Source: Paenisporosarcina antarctica (GTDB taxonomy: Bacteria; Bacillota; Bacilli; Bacillales_A; Planococcaceae). Taken from it: a stretch of DNA of 64,000 nucleotides. The notes beneath the pieces were generated by a model. That model saw nothing but the letters and a program-made list of their open reading frames with translations, was not told where the DNA came from and searched no databases. The position numbers and the translations under genes are program-made. Location of the stretch: the NCBI RefSeq assembly GCF_004367585.1, contig NZ_CP038015.1, forward strand, positions 1,866,001 to 1,930,000, given 5' to 3'. Shown here piece by piece: positions 28,768 to 38,765 of this stretch (the stretch's first letter is position 1; each line of letters starts with the position of its first letter).

Positions 28768-29475
28768 TTATTTCTCTAATAAAAATTCTGGTTCATTATT
28801 TTCATTAACCGTATATGGAAGTGAATAGGCTGGAACAACAGGGTACTTATCAACAAGAAGATAGCGAATATCTTCTCCAGGTTTGACATCCGGATTATCT
28901 TGTTGAAGAATCCGGTTTAACTCAATCGAATAATCGATGTAAATGGTTCCATTTCCAATGGCAACTAATGGGAGATTCACATCTGAATATGGGCTAGGAA
29001 CAGTTTGTTCATCTTCATAACCCATAATTTGATAATCTAATTTGTAAACATTTTCAGCTACTTTTCCAGCAATCGGACCGTAACCATTAACTTTAATTTG
29101 AACATTTAATTCTCTAATTTTTGTTGCAGAACGTAAGTCGACTAATTTGACCGTCGGGTTTTCTTCAACGTTCATAATTACATATTGAAATAAACCACCC
29201 TTTTCGTAGGCATTTGGTGGTATTTCACTTAAATATGTAGGTACAATTTTTTGGAAGTCGATTGGGTATTTAATGTATTGGTCAACTTCTTGTTCTCTCG
29301 TTTTTATAGGTAATAAACCACCTGAAGATTCTTGATATTTCTCAACAGCTGCTTGAACAGATGCCAATTGATCTTCATAAGGTCTTTGGCTCTCAACACT
29401 TATAGATTCAGGCAACATGCATCCCGACAACATCATTGTGCTAATAATACATACATAAACAAGTATTTTCTTCAT
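28768..29475 (-). CDS. yphF: Lipoprotein YphF
   Basis: Predicted lipoprotein of 235 residues. A hydrophobic signal is followed by the lipobox LSGC with Cys19 as the modified residue. The rest is a soluble extracellular domain. Position between spoIVA and yphE and the length match B. subtilis YphF. Function unknown. Confidence 0.86.
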   Translation of the reverse strand: MKKILVYVCIISTMMLSGCMLPESISVESQRPYEDQLASVQAAVEKYQESSGGLLPIKTREQEVDQYIKYPIDFQKIVPTYLSEIPPNAYEKGGLFQYVIMNVEENPTVKLVDLRSATKIRELNVQIKVNGYGPIAGKVAENVYKLDYQIMGYEDEQTVPSPYSDVNLPLVAIGNGTIYIDYSIELNRILQQDNPDVKPGEDIRYLLVDKYPVVPAYSLPYTVNENNEPEFLLEK

Positions 29476-29484
29476 TGCGCCACC

Positions 29485-29688
29485 TTACGACCTTCCAGTA
29501 GGACCGCTAAATACAATATAAATCATACTTAAAAATCCACTTATTAGAAGTACATACGCTACAAGTGCAAAAATAAACTTAATCAATCGATTATTTATTT
29601 TGTGTCTACTAATATAAATTAACCCCATAGAGATCATCATAAATCCCATAGATGCAAAAGAAACCCACATTTTATCTAATGATGACAT
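29485..29688 (-). CDS. yphE: Small membrane protein YphE (DUF2768)
   Basis: Two-helix membrane protein of 67 residues (helices about 10-28 and 37-60). ATG 29688 lies eight bases after AAGGGTGG. The conserved place between gpsA and yphF identifies it. Function unknown. Confidence 0.85.
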   Translation of the reverse strand: MSSLDKMWVSFASMGFMMISMGLIYISRHKINNRLIKFIFALVAYVLLISGFLSMIYIVFSGPTGRS

Positions 29689-29732
29689 AAATTTAACCAC
29701 CCTTCACTGTCTCTCGACCCGTAATTATAGCA

Positions 29733-29770
29733 CGAAAAAACAAGAGGTGCAGACCTGCTACCTCTTGCTT
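29733..29770 (-). terminator. Terminator of gpsA
   Basis: GCAAGAGGTAGCAGG pairs with its near complement, CCTCTTG, and the minus strand continues with TTTTTTCG. It lies between gpsA and yphE. Confidence 0.88.
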
Positions 29771-29779
29771 TGTGACGAT

Positions 29780-30802
29780 TTAAAGATATTCAAATAAGTC
29801 TTCCATTTCATGCTTTTTGACGCGATCCATTAATTGATCAACCGCTTGTTTGGGATCGACTTTTTCAAATAACACAGCATAAAGAGCACTTGTTATTGGC
29901 ATGGGTACCTTATGAAGTTTAGACAACTGGTATGCAGCTTTCGTGGTTCGAACACCTTCGACAACCATACCCATTTGTTCTAATACTTCATCTAACTGCA
30001 TGCCTTTACCTAACATGTTTCCTGCACGCCAGTTCCTTGAATGGACACTTGTACATGTCACAATTAGGTCACCGATTCCTGTTAAACCTGAAAACGTTAA
30101 GGGGTTTGCTCCCATTTTAGTTCCAAGACGAGAAATTTCAGCAATACCTCTAGTAATTAAAGCAGCCTTAGCATTATCACCGTATCCTAAGCCATCTGAT
30201 ATCCCGGCAGCTAATGCAATAATATTTTTTAGCGCACCACCAATTTCAACTCCAATGACGTCTGAATTGGTATAAACACGGAAATAACTCTGCATAAATA
30301 AATCTTGTATTTTTTCAGCGCTCTGAATATCTTCACAAGCAGCTGTTACTGTAGTCGGGTGTTTTAAGACCACTTCTTCAGCGTGGCTTGGGCCTGATAG
30401 GACTACAATTTCTTGAATCAGATCAGAGGGCAATTCCTCTCGCATCACTTCAGATATTCGTTTTAAGGAATCAGGTTCTATCCCTTTAGAAACATGGACA
30501 AAAAGAATGGGCTCTTGAATCCATTCTTTGATATTACGACACACTTCACGTATACCTTTTGTAGGAACAGCCATCACTATTATTTTTCCATGTGTGGCTG
30601 CTTTTTTTAAAGATGAAGTTGCTTTCACTGTATTTGGTAATACTGTGTCAGGCAAATATTTTTTATTTGAATGGTGATTATTAATTTCATTTGCTTGGTC
30701 TTCACGATGTGACCATAACAAACAATTGTGACCATTTTGCGAAAGGACAATACTTAGAGCTGTCCCCCAACTACCGGCACCTAAAACAACTACATTTTGC
30801 AT
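29780..30802 (-). CDS. gpsA: Glycerol-3-phosphate dehydrogenase [NAD(P)+] (gpsA)
   Basis: Makes sn-glycerol 3-phosphate for phospholipids. The nucleotide loop GAGSWGTAL is at residues 8-16, the catalytic lysine lies in [13 protein letters not shown] near 190, and [11 protein letters not shown] is typical. Its 340 residues are normal. It is 27 bases after der and likely shares its transcript. Confidence 0.96.
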   Translation of the reverse strand: MQNVVVLGAGSWGTALSIVLSQNGHNCLLWSHREDQANEINNHHSNKKYLPDTVLPNTVKATSSLKKAATHGKIIVMAVPTKGIREVCRNIKEWIQEPILFVHVSKGIEPDSLKRISEVMREELPSDLIQEIVVLSGPSHAEEVVLKHPTTVTAACEDIQSAEKIQDLFMQSYFRVYTNSDVIGVEIGGALKNIIALAAGISDGLGYGDNAKAALITRGIAEISRLGTKMGANPLTFSGLTGIGDLIVTCTSVHSRNWRAGNMLGKGMQLDEVLEQMGMVVEGVRTTKAAYQLSKLHKVPMPITSALYAVLFEKVDPKQAVDQLMDRVKKHEMEDLFEYL

Positions 30803-30829
30803 GTTAGTAACTCCTTTACTGAAAACAGC

Positions 30830-32140
30830 TTATGTTCTAGCACGAATTATAAGTCGAATTGGTGTCCCTTCGAAATCGAATGCTTCGCGAATTCGATTTT
30901 CAAGGAATCGTTCATATGAGAAATGCATAATTTCTGGTTCATTTACAAACACGACAAATGTTGGTGGTTTGATAGCAACTTGTGTAGCGTAGTATATACG
31001 CAGACGACGACCTTTGTCTGAAGGGGCAGGGTTTCTCGCTACTGCGTCTTCAATTACCTCGTTTAAGATACTTGATGTCACACGCATTGCATGGTTTTCA
31101 CTGACACGGTTTATAACTGGTAAAACTGAATGTACCCGCTGTTTTGTGACCGCTGAAACAAAAATAATTGGCGCATAGTCTAAGAATAAGAAATGATCAC
31201 GAATCAATTTGGTTGTTTTATTCATCGTTTTCTCATCTTTTACAACTTTATCCCATTTATTCACAACGATAATGATAGCTTTACCAGCTTCGTGAGCGTA
31301 TCCAGCAATTTTTTTATCTTGTTCTTGAATTCCTTCTTCTCCGTTTAATACGACTAATACAACGTCAGAACGTTCAATTGCTTTTAATGCACGAAGTACA
31401 CTATATTTTTCAGTGCTTTCATAAACTTTACCCTTTTTACGCATCCCAGCTGTATCAATGATGACATAAGGTTGATCTTCATATTCATATTGAGTGTCAA
31501 TTGCATCTCGAGTAGTACCCGCAACATCACTAACAATTACACGGTCATCTCCTAAGAAACTATTCACTAAAGAAGACTTCCCTACATTTGGACGTCCAAT
31601 TAATGAAAACTTAATGACGTTTTCAGGATATTCTTCTTCATCTTCTTCTGGGAAACTTTTTGCTACTGCATCTAATAAATCACCAAGACCTAGTCCGTGA
31701 GAACCTGAAATTGGGAATGGTTCACCGAATCCTAAAGAATAGAAATCGTAAATCATCGGGCGCATATCAGGGTTATCAATTTTATTAATTGCTAACACGA
31801 CAGGCTTTTTTGTTTTATACAACATTTTCGCTACTTGCTCATCTGCAGCTGTAACTCCTTCTCGACCATTGGTCAAGAAAATAATAACGTCTGATTCCTG
31901 GATGGCAATTTCAGCTTGTGCACGAATTTGATCTAAATAGGGCTCGTCCCCAATATCAATTCCACCTGTATCAATAATATTAAATTCATGAGTTAACCAA
32001 TCAGCCGCGCTGTATATACGGTCACGTGTTACACCTGGAATATCTTCCACGATGGAAACGCGCTCCCCAACAATTCGATTAAAGATTGTTGATTTTCCTA
32101 CATTCGGGCGACCGACGATTGCTACTACCGGTTTGGGCAT
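30830..32140 (-). CDS. der: Ribosome-associated GTPase Der (EngA)
   Basis: Double-GTPase needed for 50S assembly. Two G domains each show GRPNVGKS (near residues 9 and 182), DTGG or DTAGMRKKG switches, and NKID or NKWDK. The C-terminal KH-like domain ends the 436-residue protein. In B. subtilis yphA and seaA lie upstream; they are missing here. Confidence 0.97.
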   Translation of the reverse strand: MPKPVVAIVGRPNVGKSTIFNRIVGERVSIVEDIPGVTRDRIYSAADWLTHEFNIIDTGGIDIGDEPYLDQIRAQAEIAIQESDVIIFLTNGREGVTAADEQVAKMLYKTKKPVVLAINKIDNPDMRPMIYDFYSLGFGEPFPISGSHGLGLGDLLDAVAKSFPEEDEEEYPENVIKFSLIGRPNVGKSSLVNSFLGDDRVIVSDVAGTTRDAIDTQYEYEDQPYVIIDTAGMRKKGKVYESTEKYSVLRALKAIERSDVVLVVLNGEEGIQEQDKKIAGYAHEAGKAIIIVVNKWDKVVKDEKTMNKTTKLIRDHFLFLDYAPIIFVSAVTKQRVHSVLPVINRVSENHAMRVTSSILNEVIEDAVARNPAPSDKGRRLRIYYATQVAIKPPTFVVFVNEPEIMHFSYERFLENRIREAFDFEGTPIRLIIRART

Positions 32141-32377
32141 ATCTATTACATCCTTCCAAATTCATCTCTAAAGTATTATACATAAGAATAGAGCAAAACG
32201 CTATGAAAGCTCGACATCTTGAAATGTGAAGCAGGGAAAATTATCTACGGAGATGACCATTGAATACATTACTGTGAGTATAACTCATACTTTAAGCAGG
32301 AAATTACGAATGATTTGATTATCGCTGGAAAGCTTAGAAGTGCATAATGACAACAACATATACATTCTTTTACACAA
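32141..32377. other. Intergenic region upstream of der
   Basis: About 240 bases with no supported ORF. A TATAAT element on the minus strand near 32178 may be part of the der promoter, but I found no good -35. Nothing else is seen. Confidence 0.35.
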
Positions 32378-32417
32378 AAAAGACCTGATTCGTTTTTTAG
32401 GCGAGTCAGGTCTTTAG
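32378..32417 (-). terminator. Terminator downstream of fni
   Basis: AAAGACCTGACTCGCC and GGCGA..CAGGTCTTT style arms form a strong hairpin followed by TTTTTT on the minus strand. It lies 155 bases after fni, the only minus-strand gene upstream. Its arms resemble those of the ribU terminator at 49009-49055. Confidence 0.9.
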
Positions 32418-32571
32418 TTATTATTCACTTAATAATACCCAACTAAGTATTATATGAAGCAACATAGAAACAATCTTATCTTTTTAGTGAAAGCCATTAA
32501 GGTTTAACTTAACTTCATGTCTGATAAATTGTAATAATAGAGCCCAGTATAAATATGTCTATATCTCTCTA
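32418..32571. other. Short spacer between fni and its terminator
   Basis: About 150 AT-rich bases between the fni stop and the terminator at 32378-32417. No ORF and no hairpin are seen. The distance is longer than usual and may mark the remains of a lost gene (yphA or seaA region). Confidence 0.3.
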
Positions 32572-33624
32572 TTATTTACGATTTGCATATGTATGTGTAT
32601 CAATGCCTCGTTGCGATAAATAATGGTGCAAGTCACCTGAAATAATTAATGGAGATTGTTGTAACTCTTGAATTGAGTTTGCGCCAAGTGACACCATTAA
32701 CATCGTCAAGTCTTCATTTATTTGCTTGATTTCTTCAATTGTCGCTAGTTCGCCATCATCAACTAATGTCTTTAATATCACTCCTGCTAACCCAACGGCA
32801 GAAGCACCGATTGATAAGCATTTCACAATATCAAGTGCATGTTGAATACCCCCAGAGGCTATCAAAGGAATAGTTGAATTGATGGTGGTTGTTTCTATAA
32901 GAGATGCCGCTGTCGGGATACCCCAGTCATTAAAATAGGTGAGTTTTCTTTGTCGCCGTTCATTTTCAATTGCAGCAAAGTTTGTTCCACCAAAACCACC
33001 AACATCGATGGCAGCGACATTCATTTCCATGAGTTTAATCGCAGCTTCACGTGAAATTCCAAAACCTGTTTCTTTTACAATTACAGGAACAGTTAATTCA
33101 TTTACTAGTTGTTCAATTCTAGAAAGTGCTCCTTGAAAATCTCGATCCCCTTCAGGCATCGTCAATTCCTGGATGACATTCAAGTGGATTTGAATAGCAT
33201 TTGCTTCCAACATATCTACTGCGCGTTTCGCTTGATCCACTGTGGCTTCACTACCTAAATTAGCAATAATCATTCCATTTGGATTTTCTTTTCGTACGGT
33301 CGCATAAGACTGGATTTCTTCTGAATTCTTGATCGCGGCCATTTGAGATCCTACAGCCATAGGTATATTCATTTCACGAGAAATACGAGCTAATTGACTA
33401 TTTAACTCAGTCGTTTTAGCTCCTCCCCCACCAGTCATTGCATTAATGAAAATAGGCGAACCAAAAACGAGTTCGCCTATTTGAGTTTGCAAGGATACGC
33501 TGTCCCAACTGCTGTTGGGAAGAGCTTGATGGACAAAACGTATATCATCTAACCAAGTCGCTCTAGATTGCCCTGTCGACAAAGCATGTTTTATATGGTC
33601 TAATTTTCGTTCAGCTCTAGTCAT
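32572..33624 (-). CDS. fni: Type 2 isopentenyl-diphosphate delta-isomerase (fni)
   Basis: FMN- and NADPH-dependent isomerase interconverting IPP and DMAPP. MTGGGGAKT near residue 64, QMAAIKN near 94, and the FMN-phosphate loops IDVGGFGGTNFA and ASGGI near 190-260 mark the family. Its 350 residues match. It feeds the prenyl units used by HepST. Located before ypfD as in B. subtilis. Confidence 0.94.
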   Translation of the reverse strand: MTRAERKLDHIKHALSTGQSRATWLDDIRFVHQALPNSSWDSVSLQTQIGELVFGSPIFINAMTGGGGAKTTELNSQLARISREMNIPMAVGSQMAAIKNSEEIQSYATVRKENPNGMIIANLGSEATVDQAKRAVDMLEANAIQIHLNVIQELTMPEGDRDFQGALSRIEQLVNELTVPVIVKETGFGISREAAIKLMEMNVAAIDVGGFGGTNFAAIENERRQRKLTYFNDWGIPTAASLIETTTINSTIPLIASGGIQHALDIVKCLSIGASAVGLAGVILKTLVDDGELATIEEIKQINEDLTMLMVSLGANSIQELQQSPLIISGDLHHYLSQRGIDTHTYANRK

Positions 33625-33636
33625 TACAATACTCCA

Positions 33637-34776
33637 TTATTTAAAATCTTTTAATTTATCACCAATAACATCACTAATTGAAAAACCTTTTGTTTCTTCA
33701 GGCATTTGGTAATCAGATCCTGAATATTCATTTTCTTTTTCTAGTAAATCTTTTATACTTAGTGACAATCGTTTATCTTGTTTGTTGACCTCTAATACTT
33801 TCACTTGTACTTCTTGCCCTTCTTTTAATACTTCGTGTGGCGTACCAATGTGAGAATGGGCAATCTGTGAGATGTGAACAAGCCCTTCAATTCCAGGGAA
33901 TACTTCAACAAATGCACCGTAAGACACTAGACGTTTTATTGTACCTGTTTGAACAGAACCACGTGGTGCTTTATCTTCTATTCCTTCCCAAGGTCCAGGA
34001 AGTGTATCTTTAATTGATAAAGAAATGCGTTCGCTGTCACGGTCGACAGACAACACCTTCACTTTGATTTGTTGCCCTTCTTGAATAACGTCTGAAACCT
34101 GTTCTACATGCTCATGTGATAATTGAGATATATGAACAAGTCCATCCACCCCACCAAGATCTACAAAAGCACCGAAAGAAGCAATTCGTTGAACAGTGCC
34201 TGTTAGCTCATCTCCAGCATGAATGTGGTCAAGAACATTTTTCTTGTTTGACTCTTTCTGTGCTTCCACAACTGCACGATGGGATAAGATTAAACGGTTT
34301 TTCTCTTTTTCCATTTCAACAATTAGAAAAGTTAAAACTTTTCCTTTATAATCATCGAATGATTCTACAAAGTGATCTTCTACTAATGAAGCTGGAACAA
34401 ATCCACGCAAACCAAGGTCAACAACAAGTCCACCTTTAACAACGTCTTTAACTTCCGCTTCAATAATTTCACCACTTTTAAATTTTTGCTCTAATGAATC
34501 CCAAGCTTCTGCAGCGTCTACTTTGCGTTTTGATAACACAAAATTGTCGTCTTCAACTTTTGTAATAATTAAATTTAATTCGTCACCGATGGAAACGGCG
34601 TCAGAAGCTTTTTCAATGTGTAAGCTTGACAGTTCACTAATTGGAATTATTCCATCAAAAGGTGCACCCTCAATTGTGACAGTAACTGCCTTTTCCTCAA
34701 CTTGGGCAACCGTACCTTTTACAAGATTTCCTTCACGAAATTCTTGATTTTCCTGCAAGTTCATTTCCTCAGACAT
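33637..34776 (-). CDS. ypfD: S1-domain RNA-binding protein, ribosomal protein S1 homologue (ypfD)
   Basis: Four S1 repeats fill residues 15-350; the third and fourth show [19 protein letters not shown] and [21 protein letters not shown] 34776 follows GAAGGAGGATGCTAT and gives 379 residues, shorter than enteric S1 because it has four rather than six repeats. It probably assists translation of some mRNAs or binds RNA generally. Confidence 0.94.
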   Translation of the reverse strand: MSEEMNLQENQEFREGNLVKGTVAQVEEKAVTVTIEGAPFDGIIPISELSSLHIEKASDAVSIGDELNLIITKVEDDNFVLSKRKVDAAEAWDSLEQKFKSGEIIEAEVKDVVKGGLVVDLGLRGFVPASLVEDHFVESFDDYKGKVLTFLIVEMEKEKNRLILSHRAVVEAQKESNKKNVLDHIHAGDELTGTVQRIASFGAFVDLGGVDGLVHISQLSHEHVEQVSDVIQEGQQIKVKVLSVDRDSERISLSIKDTLPGPWEGIEDKAPRGSVQTGTIKRLVSYGAFVEVFPGIEGLVHISQIAHSHIGTPHEVLKEGQEVQVKVLEVNKQDKRLSLSIKDLLEKENEYSGSDYQMPEETKGFSISDVIGDKLKDFK

Positions 34777-34870
34777 ATAGCATCCTCCTTCACAACGTTC
34801 CACTCTTTATATTATGCGAATTCTTTAATAAAAACAAAAATTTGAACTTTTTAAAACAAAACAACATATT

Positions 34871-35455
34871 TCAAGATTTATTCTCATTTAATAACATTTG
34901 AATTTGGTTCATGATTACTAATGTTACTTCCTCAGCAGATGCCTTACGATCGCGATATGGTTGCATGATGATTGGAGCTCCATAAACTACTTTTAAACGC
35001 TTAAAGGCCTTATAAGGTCCTATAATGGCACAAGGAACAACGTCCGCTTCACCTCTAAGCGCAAAAAAACCAGCTCCAGAGAAACCTTTTCCGAGTTCCC
35101 CATTTTCACTTCTAGTTCCTTCAGGAAAAAGACCCATCACTTCACCGCCTTTTAAAATGGTGATTGCTCTTCTCAATGCTTCGCGGTCACTTAATCCTCG
35201 CTTTACTGGAAAAGCATTTAATTTCGGTAAAAGTGGCTTTAATATGGGTGCATTAAACAACTCTTCTTTTGCCATAAAATAAACCGGACGCGGTGCAGTT
35301 ATTCCAACTACTGGTGGATCAAGAGCATTAATATGGTTCGAACAAATTAATACTCCCCCTGTTTCAGGAAAATGCTCTAACCCTTTAACATCAAAACGAT
35401 AAATCGGATTTAAAATGGTCCTTACTAAAGATCTCGTAAAATGGTATAAGTTCAC
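34871..35455 (-). CDS. plsC: 1-acyl-sn-glycerol-3-phosphate acyltransferase (plsC)
   Basis: Acylates lysophosphatidic acid to phosphatidic acid. The HxxxxD motif is NHINALD with His41 and Asp46, and the acceptor motif FPEGTRS is near residue 115. Its 194 residues fit the short bacterial form. It begins directly after the cmk stop. B. subtilis has its plsC elsewhere, but many Bacillales keep it after cmk. Confidence 0.92.
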   Translation of the reverse strand: MNLYHFTRSLVRTILNPIYRFDVKGLEHFPETGGVLICSNHINALDPPVVGITAPRPVYFMAKEELFNAPILKPLLPKLNAFPVKRGLSDREALRRAITILKGGEVMGLFPEGTRSENGELGKGFSGAGFFALRGEADVVPCAIIGPYKAFKRLKVVYGAPIIMQPYRDRKASAEEVTLVIMNQIQMLLNENKS

Positions 35456-36130
35456 TTAGCTCATCCTCTCTTTTGCTAACTGAATAATGTATTTGGCAGC
35501 TTCTTGAATTGTTAAATTCGTAGTGTCCAAATAAATTGCATCTTTTGCTTGAACTAGAGGGGAAGCATGTCGTTCAGTGTCCATTTTATCGCGTTCTACG
35601 ATTTCTTTTTTAAGCTGATCTACATGTGAGTCAATTCCACGACGTTCGTTATCTAACTGACGGCGTTTCGCTCGTTCATCGACAGATGCAGACATGAAAA
35701 CTTTTAATTCCGCATCAACCAGAACATGAGTCCCGATGTCTCGGCCATCCATCACTACACCACCACTTTTAGCCATTATTAGTTGGCGATTAACCATTTC
35801 CTCTCTTAGTCCTGCATGTGAGGCAACAATGGAAACGGAAGATGTCACAATATTAGAGCGAATCTCATCTGAAACATCCTCGTCATCTAAGATGACAAGT
35901 TGTCCATCACTTGACGGTTTCAACTCAATTGTTGTTTCAAAAAGCAGTTGTGTAAGAGCCTCTTCATTTTCTAAATCTATGTGACGTTTGAGTACTTTAT
36001 ACGTAATTGCACGGTACATAGCACCTGTATCAATATATGTATAACCAAGATCTTCAGCCGCTAGTTTCGCTATTGTACTTTTGCCCGCAGCAGCAGGTCC
36101 ATCAATTGCTATTTGTATATTTTTTTTCAT
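35456..36130 (-). CDS. cmk: Cytidylate kinase (cmk)
   Basis: Phosphorylates CMP and dCMP. The P-loop GPAAAGKST is at residues 11-19, DTGAMYRA near 35, and the DGRDIGT segment near 125. The 224 residues are typical. Upstream lies a terminator and a long gene-free region, so this begins a transcript. Confidence 0.96.
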   Translation of the reverse strand: MKKNIQIAIDGPAAAGKSTIAKLAAEDLGYTYIDTGAMYRAITYKVLKRHIDLENEEALTQLLFETTIELKPSSDGQLVILDDEDVSDEIRSNIVTSSVSIVASHAGLREEMVNRQLIMAKSGGVVMDGRDIGTHVLVDAELKVFMSASVDERAKRRQLDNERRGIDSHVDQLKKEIVERDKMDTERHASPLVQAKDAIYLDTTNLTIQEAAKYIIQLAKERMS

Positions 36131-36177
36131 TTGACCAACTCCTAAACTTTCTCACATATATTGTACCATAGGAAAAC

Positions 36178-36204
36178 AGAAAAAAGCCCACTCACGTGAG
36201 CTTT
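36178..36204 (-). terminator. Terminator upstream of cmk
   Basis: AAAGCTCAC pairs with GTGGGCTTT (one G-T) over a four-base loop, followed by TTTTTTC on the minus strand. It would stop a minus-strand transcript that enters from the 36.2-37.5 kb region. Confidence 0.8.
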
Positions 36205-36290
36205 CGTTTTGATGATTATTAAAATTCAGATGACTTAAATCGTGGCCACTTAAAAAGTTAATTTATTATTTCTTAGCATGGACTAGTATA

Positions 36291-36418
36291 GGTGATTTCC
36301 GTTCCAAGCGGATGCTTTCCGCGGGCGAGCACCAAGCCTCCTCGTCCGCTTACGCTCCCTGCGGGGTCTCGTCTGTCTAGCTTTTCCCGCCGGAGCCGCC
36401 GCCTCCCACTTTAATCAC
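36291..36418. repeat. GC-rich intergenic repeat of Bacillales type
   Basis: About 128 bases, far richer in GC than the surroundings. It starts GGTGATTTCCGTTCC, has GGATGCTTTCCGCGGGCGAG, CCTCCTCGTCCGC and TGCGGGGTCTCGTC in the middle, and ends CTTTAATCACTT. The ends GTGATT and AATCAC are inverted. I recall similar elements scattered between genes in many Bacillus and Planococcaceae genomes; the function is unknown to me. Seen directly: composition and end repeats. Recalled: the family. Confidence 0.7.
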
Positions 36419-36485
36419 TTGTACACATACTTTCTTTCATCTAAAAAAAGTACCATAAATCGGATACTATATCGGGTACCGGTGC

Positions 36486-36519
36486 GAAAAAAATTCTTCA
36501 TGCAATTGCATGAAGAATT
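36486..36519 (-). terminator. Palindromic hairpin, minus-strand terminator-like
   Basis: A perfect 28-base palindrome centred on GCAATTGC is followed on the minus strand by a T run. No gene is evident immediately upstream on that strand before ypeB, so it may end the sleB-ypeB transcript or an RNA from this block. Confidence 0.75.
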
Positions 36520-37177
36520 CTATAAAAGCTGTAGGTAATGGGTTTCTAAAAGTAATTTTGAATAAATAATCAATCTTGTAAATAGTCATAGTTTAAGTGG
36601 TTCCACCCATGACAATAAATTGAGAAATTTTGATAAAGAATTTGAAGTGTATCATTTATTTGATAAATATAACCCGATACAATCATGAATAGTATCTAAA
36701 TTTACAATGGGTGAGCACCTTTAGATGCTGAGCTGAATATATGCTGTTCGAGACTTATAGGTAATCCAAGACCAGCATAAATTAAGTCTTATATAAGATA
36801 TGCGTCAAATAATTTTTCATATGATGCAACACTCGCTATCCTCGTTAAAGAAAGTTCAAAACCGAAGTGATAAATAGGTGGAACGGCTAGACGATTTGCC
36901 ACCTTTTTTTCGAGTCGTTCGCTTCAAGCAAGGATTTTGCATACCTGTGTAAGTCACAAATCGAGGGAGATTGGTGTCTTTCACAGGTACGGGAATGTGT
37001 GTGAAACCTTTCATTTAAAGACCGTGGAGTGATTCTTTAAAGTTAGCTAGCATCTTCAGCGATACTTATTATAGAGTGTGGTACCAATCTAGTCACCCAA
37101 AATCAATGACCTGTGCACGTGAAGGTTGAAGGCGATTGACGGACGCACACCCGCCGCAATATTGCCTATCAGAAAGA
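36520..37177. other. Unassigned structured region
   Basis: No supported protein gene. On the plus strand there is a long hairpin at about 36951-36999 (ATACCTGTG with CACAGGTA, with an inner AATC/GATT pairing), TTTAAAG..CTTTAAA at about 37015-37047, and a GGC.ATTG..CAAT..GCC hairpin with a CGG/CCG core at about 37131-37167. With the two plus-strand terminators listed separately this suggests one or two small RNAs, but I do not recognise a family. Confidence 0.4.
36876..36910 (+). terminator. Plus-strand terminator-like hairpin
   Basis: AGGTGG and CCACCT close a hairpin that is followed by seven T residues on the plus strand. No plus-strand gene precedes it, so it would end an unannotated transcript. 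Confidence 0.6.
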
Positions 37178-37216
37178 AGAATCGTGATGTGACAAGGTCA
37201 CAACACGATTCTTTTT
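37178..37216 (+). terminator. Strong terminator hairpin in the gene-free block
   Basis: AGAATCGTGATGTGAC pairs with GTCACAACACGATTCT over a three-base loop (one A-A mismatch) followed by TTTTT on the plus strand. The minus strand also runs into T-rich sequence, so either direction is possible. Confidence 0.8.
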
Positions 37217-37226
37217 GCACTCTAGG

Positions 37227-37334
37227 TTATGAAGCAGTGGGTTTGCCGTTCATAGCGAGCCGGATAGCATAGTCGATGCTTACTTCGTAACTCTCACTGC
37301 GCTCGTTTTCAAGTCTATATTCGAAGTAAACCAA
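37227..37334 (-). CDS. Small ORF, possible gene remnant
   Basis: Frame of 35 codons starting at a TTG, with a stop codon directly upstream. The peptide looks protein-like (YEVSIDYAIRLAMNGKPTAS at its end) and has higher GC than the flanks. No ribosome binding site is seen. It could be the preserved end of a lost gene or part of a dispersed intergenic element. Confidence 0.25.
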   Translation of the reverse strand: MVYFEYRLENERSESYEVSIDYAIRLAMNGKPTAS

Positions 37335-37463
37335 TTAAGCAAAGTAAGTACTACGAAAGAAAAAGGCAACGTTTCGTTCAAAATCGGCAAATTTTATAAA
37401 CGTAGGTTTTCTCCTTAAATCATTGTTTTCTTTTCTCACATCTACCCAATTTTCCAACACATA

Positions 37464-38753
37464 TTAAGTCAACAATTCAGATTTCAAAACTTCTCTAGTT
37501 TCAGTATCCACTAATATGCGGAATGTGTGACTTTGATCATCAGTTTGTTTCAATACTAAAAGTTCATAACAAAGTCTTTGTTGCAATTGTTTATTTTCAG
37601 TATAAGCAAGTCTTTCCTGTTCTACTTTTGCTTCAGATGTAAAAAATGTATTCCAATCGATAGCTACTATTTTTTGGTCAGGTAATTTTTCTTTTTGAAT
37701 ATATTCCATCGTATTAACACCTAAAATTTCACCATCATCCTTAGCTAATTTTAACTGAACCGCATCTGAATAAACGCGCGCATCGTTAACGGGATCTAAT
37801 CTGACGAAAACTACATGCCATACAAGATGATTTTCTCTTGTTTCAACAAGCTCTAAATCATCAAAACCAAAAGACTTTACCGCTTCAATTGCTTTCTTTT
37901 TCATTTGTTCTTGCGAAATTCGATCTTCCCCAATAGGGCGTTCCACTAACAATGATAATAAATGACCACCTTTTTTGGTGAAATCTGCATAACCGGTTCG
38001 AATACCTTCATGAAATTGAATGTGATAGAAAGGATATGGAGCTTCAGATTTACTAGTAGACGTTACTATTTTTGCTTTAGTAAATTTAGGGAACATTTCT
38101 TTCATGTTGCTTACAACTTCTTGTTCAGTTTTTGGTTTTTCATCTATTGCTTGTAAGTCTTTTTTCTTTTGATCATCTGACTCACTTGCTGTCAATGGAA
38201 AATCAGCTTCCGAATACCCTTTTACCTGTTTTGTCATTCCACTCCATTGTTTTGAGGGCTGTGCAGTTTTTACCTCTTTTTGCCACTTAGAAAAAGATTG
38301 TTGTTTTGCTAATAATTCAGTCGTTGCATTTTGCCATTCATATGAAAACTCATCTAAATTTGCTGCTACATTTGTTGTAACTACTAGCCATTTATCATCT
38401 GCAACTTTTTCCTGACCCTTTAATTTCGCATACTCTCCTAGTCGCCCAAGATAATTCATCCATTCATTTGAAAATTCTCTCTGGAGAGGCAGTGAAGCGA
38501 TATCACTTCTTATTTCAGAAGTAAGTCTCCAAATATCTTCCAGTGGTTGTGCTTGAGCAGCTTTGTCCTTAAAGACTGTCGAACTTTGCACGGCTTTTTG
38601 CAACTCACTTAGTTTTTCAGATGAATCGCTCAATCGATTTGTGTACTGAGCTCGCAAGTCAAGTGCTAAATCTTTTTCATTTTGTTTTGATGTATATAAA
38701 AATACGCCCATTATTATTAAGACAATTGTTAATACGCTTGATAAAATTTTCAT
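37464..38753 (-). CDS. ypeB: Spore germination protein YpeB
   Basis: Partner that SleB needs for assembly and stability in the spore. N-terminal membrane anchor at about residues 4-22, then a coiled region, and PepSY-like repeats in the C-terminal half (YADFTKKGGHLLSLL region). Its 429 residues are slightly shorter than the B. subtilis 450. It lies 12 bases after sleB, forming the sleB-ypeB operon. Confidence 0.93.
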   Translation of the reverse strand: MKILSSVLTIVLIIMGVFLYTSKQNEKDLALDLRAQYTNRLSDSSEKLSELQKAVQSSTVFKDKAAQAQPLEDIWRLTSEIRSDIASLPLQREFSNEWMNYLGRLGEYAKLKGQEKVADDKWLVVTTNVAANLDEFSYEWQNATTELLAKQQSFSKWQKEVKTAQPSKQWSGMTKQVKGYSEADFPLTASESDDQKKKDLQAIDEKPKTEQEVVSNMKEMFPKFTKAKIVTSTSKSEAPYPFYHIQFHEGIRTGYADFTKKGGHLLSLLVERPIGEDRISQEQMKKKAIEAVKSFGFDDLELVETRENHLVWHVVFVRLDPVNDARVYSDAVQLKLAKDDGEILGVNTMEYIQKEKLPDQKIVAIDWNTFFTSEAKVEQERLAYTENKQLQQRLCYELLVLKQTDDQSHTFRILVDTETREVLKSELLT

Positions 38754-38765
38754 GTCATTTCCTCC

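Noticed and set aside
36870-36915. Possible T-box leader because of AGGTGGAACGGC
   Set aside because: It resembles the T-box sequence only in part, no specifier stem or downstream aminoacyl-tRNA gene is present.
36720-37217. 6S RNA, RNase P RNA, tmRNA or group II intron
   Set aside because: None of the conserved sequences of these RNAs that I remember could be found; left as unassigned.
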